Shown here piece by piece: positions 35,418-38,375 of a DNA stretch of 38,375 nucleotides. The DNA comes from Deltaproteobacteria bacterium. GTDB lineage: Bacteria; Myxococcota_A; Polyangia; Polyangiales; Houyiibacteriaceae. The translations under genes were made by a program, and so were the position numbers. The stretch lies in assembly GCA_013151775.1 (NCBI GenBank), contig JAADHO010000335.1, positions 1 through 38,375 on the forward strand. The letters run 5' to 3'. The notes beneath the pieces are model-generated. The model worked only from the letters and a program-made list of their open reading frames with translations, was not told where the DNA came from and searched no databases. Each line of letters starts with the position of its first letter. Position 1 is the first letter of the stretch.

Positions 35418-35774
35418 TCACGAGGTGCGGTCGTACTCGCGGGCGCCGAAGTGGCTGAGCTTGGTGTCGGGGTCGTAGAGGCCGCTGGCGTAGCCGAAGA
35501 GGGTGGTGCCGGGGGCGGTGTCGCGCAGGACCTGGCCGAAGGGCCCGTAGTCGATCTCCTGCAGCACGGCGCCGGTGGCCACGTCCACCACGCGGCGGGC
35601 GAGGCCGTCGAGCAGGTAGCTCACCACACGCCCGTCGGGCAGCGTGGCCGAGCGCAGATGCCCCAGTGAGCCGTAGCCGTAGGTGGTCGTGCCCGCAGCG
35701 TCCGTGCGCCTCGTGCGGCGGCCGGCCGCGTCATGAGTGCATGCGATGTTACAGTTCTCTTGGCTTTGGCGAGT
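35418..35774 (-). pseudogene. Orphan Rhs/YD-repeat core fragment
   Basis: The frame from 35774 to the stop at 35418 has no proper start and encodes the end of an Rhs core: GRRTRRTDAAGTTTYGYGSLGHLRSATL, then DYGPFGQVLRDT and GLYDPDTKLSHFGAREYD, where the hyperconserved core end normally leads to a toxin tip. It stops at YDRTS, so the tip is missing. It starts in sequence that is 90% identical to 36494-36585, so it is the broken-off second copy of the Rhs core end. The 5' end overlaps nothing else; the next gene upstream begins at 35775. Confidence 0.8.
35641..35732. repeat. 92-bp imperfect direct repeat, copy 1
   Basis: 83 of 92 bases match 36494-36585 without gaps. Both copies encode the same piece of Rhs core. 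They flank the 213-residue gene, so may mark a recombination that displaced an Rhs tip. Confidence 0.8.
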
Positions 35775-36416
35775 TCACTTCGACCTTAGCGTCCGACGCC
35801 AGCGCATCAGCTCTTGAACACTGCGAGGAGGGATCTGCCCCTCGAGATCGGGGTTTCCTTTGACGGTTGGAATCACGGCAGCTGCCTGTTTCCACGCTTC
35901 TATGGAAGGCACGCCCTGCTGCTCGAATTGCGCGCAGAGACGCATCCTGTCGTGGATTCCGTCGTCGAACGGATGCCCCTCGAGGATCCACCGCTGTTCT
36001 GCCTCGACCCAGATCGGCCACTCCCCGCAGATATCTGGAAAGGCTTGGGCCAGCTTGGCGATGATGCGTGTCTCCTCCGCGTGCCACACTCTTCGAGAGT
36101 CGACGTTCTGAGCTTTTCCATCAAGCTCAGATATCAGTGTGATGATCGGTCCTCTGGCAAGCAACCGATAGAGAATCTCCTTATTTCGAGGCGACCGGTA
36201 GAGCACCTCGCTGTGCCCGCGCTCGACATTGTTGATGGTGAAGTCGGTGGCATCGCGTGAGACATAGGTCCTGGGATCGTCGTACCCTGCGGCACGAAAC
36301 GCCTGCGCGCGCGTGCGAAAGGTGACCTCATCAAGATCTACGCCAAAGTAAGCGGCGAGCCGTCGCAAGTCGAGGAAAAGTTGATTCAGATCTCTTGCCG
36401 TGATCTTCTGGTTCAT
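35775..36416 (-). CDS. Unknown protein, possible immunity or orphan tip-associated gene
   Basis: 213 residues; no family recognised. GGAGG lies 5 nt before the ATG at 36416, a strong start. The protein is soluble, Arg/Glu-rich, with an N-terminal helical stretch (DLNQLFLDLRRLAAYFGVD), TRAQAFRAAGYDDPRTY, INNVERGHSEVLYRSPRNKE and a C-terminal PPRSVQELMRWRRTLR. It has lower GC than the Rhs pieces on both sides. Its place between the main Rhs fragment and an Rhs core remnant is where an immunity gene or cargo is usually found, but nothing in the sequence proves this. Confidence 0.6.
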   Translation of the reverse strand: MNQKITARDLNQLFLDLRRLAAYFGVDLDEVTFRTRAQAFRAAGYDDPRTYVSRDATDFTINNVERGHSEVLYRSPRNKEILYRLLARGPIITLISELDGKAQNVDSRRVWHAEETRIIAKLAQAFPDICGEWPIWVEAEQRWILEGHPFDDGIHDRMRLCAQFEQQGVPSIEAWKQAAAVIPTVKGNPDLEGQIPPRSVQELMRWRRTLRSK

Positions 36417-36453
36417 ACCTACCTCCGCTCGAGGGTTCCATTGTCCACGAGAT

Positions 36454-37503
36454 TCACCACAGAATCAGGGAGTTTGTGCTGTGTGCCGAGGCCAGCGTGG
36501 CCGAGCGCAGATGCCCGAGGGAGCCGTAGCCGTACATCGTGGTGCCGGCGGCGTCCGTGCGGCTCGTGCGGCGGCCGGCCGCGTCGTAGCCATAGCTCAC
36601 GGCGCCCTGGCGCAAGAGCCTGTCCTGCGCGTCAATGTCCACGCAGCCGGGCGCGACGCAGCTTCCCTCCGGTGTGCTCCAGCCGATGCGGTGACCCGCA
36701 GCGTCGTACGCATAGTGCCAGGTCGGCGTGGCTGCGCCGTCTTCGTACACCTCGGTCAGCCGGCCGGCGTCGTCGTGGTCGAAGCTCCAGTCCCGCGCGA
36801 AGGCCGCGCCCGTCTCGCGCCAGCCCGCCGCCTGCCCCGCGCGGTCGTAGTCGACGCCCACGTCGAAGCGGCCGCCCGCCCAGGTCGTGCTGCGCGAAGT
36901 CAGCGCGCCGAAGCCGTCGAACCCAAAGCTCGTGCTCACGCCGCCGACGCTCAGCGTGCTGGGCAGGCCGCTCGCCGCGTCACGCGTGAAGCTCAGCGGA
37001 CCCGCCGACATCAAGAGCCCGTCGCGGTCGCGGCCCAGCGTGATGGCCGGGGTCGCGTCCACCGTGACGCTCGACACCCGCCCCAGCGTGTCGTAGCCGC
37101 GCGTCACCATGCCAACGACGCCCCCAGACCACGACTCGCTCAGCAAGAGCGGTCCATCGCGCAAGAAGTGGGTCGCCACCGCGCCCGCAGTGTTCGGCAT
37201 GCTCAGGTCACTGAGCTTGCCGCTCGTGGCGTCGTACCCCAACGTGAGCGTGCCCTCGGCGAGCACGAGGTCCGTCGGCCGGCCGCTCGCCGCGTCACGG
37301 TGCGTGAGCACGTGCACGTCGCCGCTGTCGTAGCCAATGCCGAGGCCGTCGTCGTCGCGTGTGTAGATCGACGGCACGGGCCCGCTCGCCAGCGCCGGAG
37401 GGTCATGCCGGCTCACGAGACCATGGTCGTCGAGCGAGAAGACGTGGTCGCCCGTGCCAAGTGGCGTGATGGAGAAACGCTCGAACTCGGCGAACGTGTC
37501 CAT
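36454..37503 (-). pseudogene. Truncated Rhs/YD-repeat protein
   Basis: 349 residues, an ATG at 37503 directly preceded by an in-frame TGA. It contains repeated YD-type units (YDATSGKLSDL, YDTLGRVSSV, FDGFGALTSR, YDRAGQAAGW, FDHDDAGRLTEVYE, YDAAGHRIGW, YGYDAAGRRTSRTDAAG), the sugar-cage shell of Rhs proteins. Intact Rhs proteins are over 1000 residues, so both ends are missing: there is no N-terminal PAAR or secretion domain, and the core stops after LGHLRSATLA with an unrelated tail ASAHSTNSLILW. The expected continuation is seen at 35418-35630. Likely a remnant. Confidence 0.82.
36494..36585. repeat. 92-bp imperfect direct repeat, copy 2
   Basis: Partner of 35641-35732, at the 3' end of the truncated Rhs gene. 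The similarity ends abruptly after the codons for LRSATL. Confidence 0.8.
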
Positions 37504-37583
37504 TCAGAACGCGCGCCCGCGTCGAAGTCCCTGCGTCGTAGACCGATTGCTCATCGCCCGAAGCTCGCACGGTCGCTCGCGCT

Positions 37584-38138
37584 TCAAGAGTGCCTGCCAG
37601 CCGACCGTGTACGCAGTGCCAGCAGTGCCACCACGAAAAACCCGCCTTCTACGAAGGATAATCCAGACATGATCAGGATTATTCGATACATGGATCTGGG
37701 AGGCCACGCCCAGGGTCGGACGTGGTCGGCGTCGCATCTTCTTCCTGACACCAGAACAGCCATCGGACGCCCGACTTCGGGTGAATCCGATATCTGTTGG
37801 TCAGGCGGACGAGCGTCCACAAGAAGCACGGGTTCGTTGCAGCCTGGAACACGAAGTTGCATGTCATACCCACCTCCGTACTCCGGAGGCTGAGATCCAT
37901 GCTCCGTCGCCTGCAAGACGGTTGCAATACGTATGGTGCCTCCAGCATCACTATCTTCTTCATTTGTTACGACGCCAATAATGGCGGCCGACAGGATCAA
38001 ACAACAGGCCACGGAGGCTCCCGCCGCAGCCAGGACCCACCACCTATTCGTTGGAGAAAGTTGCAGGAGGCGTACGAGTAAGAGCTCGAGCGCGATCGCG
38101 AACGGAATGACTAGGGCGGGTAGAATGCACAGGAACAT
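37584..38138 (-). CDS. Small membrane protein of unknown function
   Basis: 184 residues. Hydrophobic segments at about 5-27 and 33-60 are followed by an extracytoplasmic-looking middle with two Cys (PGCNEPV, GRRCDAD) and a last hydrophobic segment near 150-173. No family recognised. No clear ribosome-binding site precedes the ATG at 38138. It lies 80 bp upstream of the truncated Rhs gene in the same direction, so could be a resident of the Rhs locus, for example an immunity protein, but this is speculation. Confidence 0.5.
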   Translation of the reverse strand: MFLCILPALVIPFAIALELLLVRLLQLSPTNRWWVLAAAGASVACCLILSAAIIGVVTNEEDSDAGGTIRIATVLQATEHGSQPPEYGGGYDMQLRVPGCNEPVLLVDARPPDQQISDSPEVGRPMAVLVSGRRCDADHVRPWAWPPRSMYRIILIMSGLSFVEGGFFVVALLALRTRSAGRHS

Positions 38139-38375
38139 GTGTTAATTGCGGATCCCAAGTAACTGAGATGGTGAGCGTGAATGTATCGATAACTAGAATG
38201 GACTCGGCGGAGTTGACATTGGACCCGACTCGAGGGGGTTCAGGTAGTGGGCTGCTGCGTTGAGATCGTTTGCATCATTTAGCGGATGCGGAACGTGTCA
38301 ACGAGTTTGAGACAGCCATGATGAGAAATCTATGAAGCGATCGCGGCACGGAAGGCCGTGTCGGGCAAAGGGCTG
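38139..38375. other. Right edge, no assignable gene
   Basis: 237 bp at 50-55% GC. A short frame (TTG 38270 to TGA 38335) ends overlapping an ATG at 38332 that stays open to the window edge (MKRSRHGRPCRAKG). Both are too short to support a call. Confidence 0.4.

Noticed and set aside
36400-37893. Plus-strand open frame of 497 codons
   Set aside because: It lies opposite the Rhs YD repeats, is Arg/Ala/His-rich without domains and is a shadow.
38270-38375. Short frames at the right edge, possibly an insertion-sequence start
   Set aside because: Too short, no inverted repeat or transposase motif visible before the window ends.

Overview
The window is high-GC DNA (mostly about 65-70% by eye) with features common in myxobacteria and relatives (Myxococcota, Polyangia-like): a Pknx-type Ser/Thr kinase with a TonB/AgmX-like C-terminus, a MopE-type metal-binding motif, Asp/Ser/Ala-rich lipoproteins, NtrC-type and hybrid two-component proteins, and an Rhs locus. 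No rRNA, tRNA or CRISPR array is visible, so the taxonomy is inference.

Layout. 1-2975: accessory envelope genes (a MopE/beta-helix surface protein entering from the left edge, a small membrane protein, a lipoprotein). 2976-3318: a regulatory region with an inverted-repeat operator and a near-consensus sigma-54 promoter. 3319-17551: one 13-gene, tightly packed or overlapping operon for respiratory electron transfer: cupredoxin, a complete alternative complex III set (actABCDEF order), a second cupredoxin, a GltD-like FAD/NAD(P)/Fe-S protein, Rieske protein, cytochrome b6-type protein, subunit IV-type protein and a membrane-anchored octaheme cytochrome c. 17578-20245: a convergent two-component system (sigma-54 activator plus membrane histidine kinase). 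20246-20692: a second regulatory region carrying the same operator architecture and a sigma-54 promoter. 20693-22099: an outer-membrane cytochrome-porin resembling Cyc2. 22262-33290: ordinary chromosomal genes (DUF493, Ser/Thr kinase, HMGL-like lyase, class V aminotransferase, alpha/beta hydrolase, hybrid kinase, SNF2 helicase). 33482-38138: an accessory island with a lower-GC AAA ATPase/DUF4276 pair next to broken Rhs genes and orphan genes.

How it may work together (inference). The region 3066-22099 looks like one sigma-54-controlled electron-transfer module: a cytochrome-porin that could pass electrons across the outer membrane, periplasmic cupredoxins and multiheme cytochromes as carriers, and two different quinone-cytochrome c oxidoreductases (ACIII and a Rieske/cytochrome b complex) side by side, the latter with a flavoprotein that could link the complex to NAD(P)H. 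The activator/kinase pair sits between the two promoters. A conserved two-site operator, GGTTAC-N6-GTAACGG followed 14-15 bp later by AGCAYCGMCCCGTAACG, occurs upstream of both the operon and the cytochrome-porin gene and is the strongest new pattern found here. No terminal oxidase is in the window, so the direction of electron flow cannot be read from the sequence.
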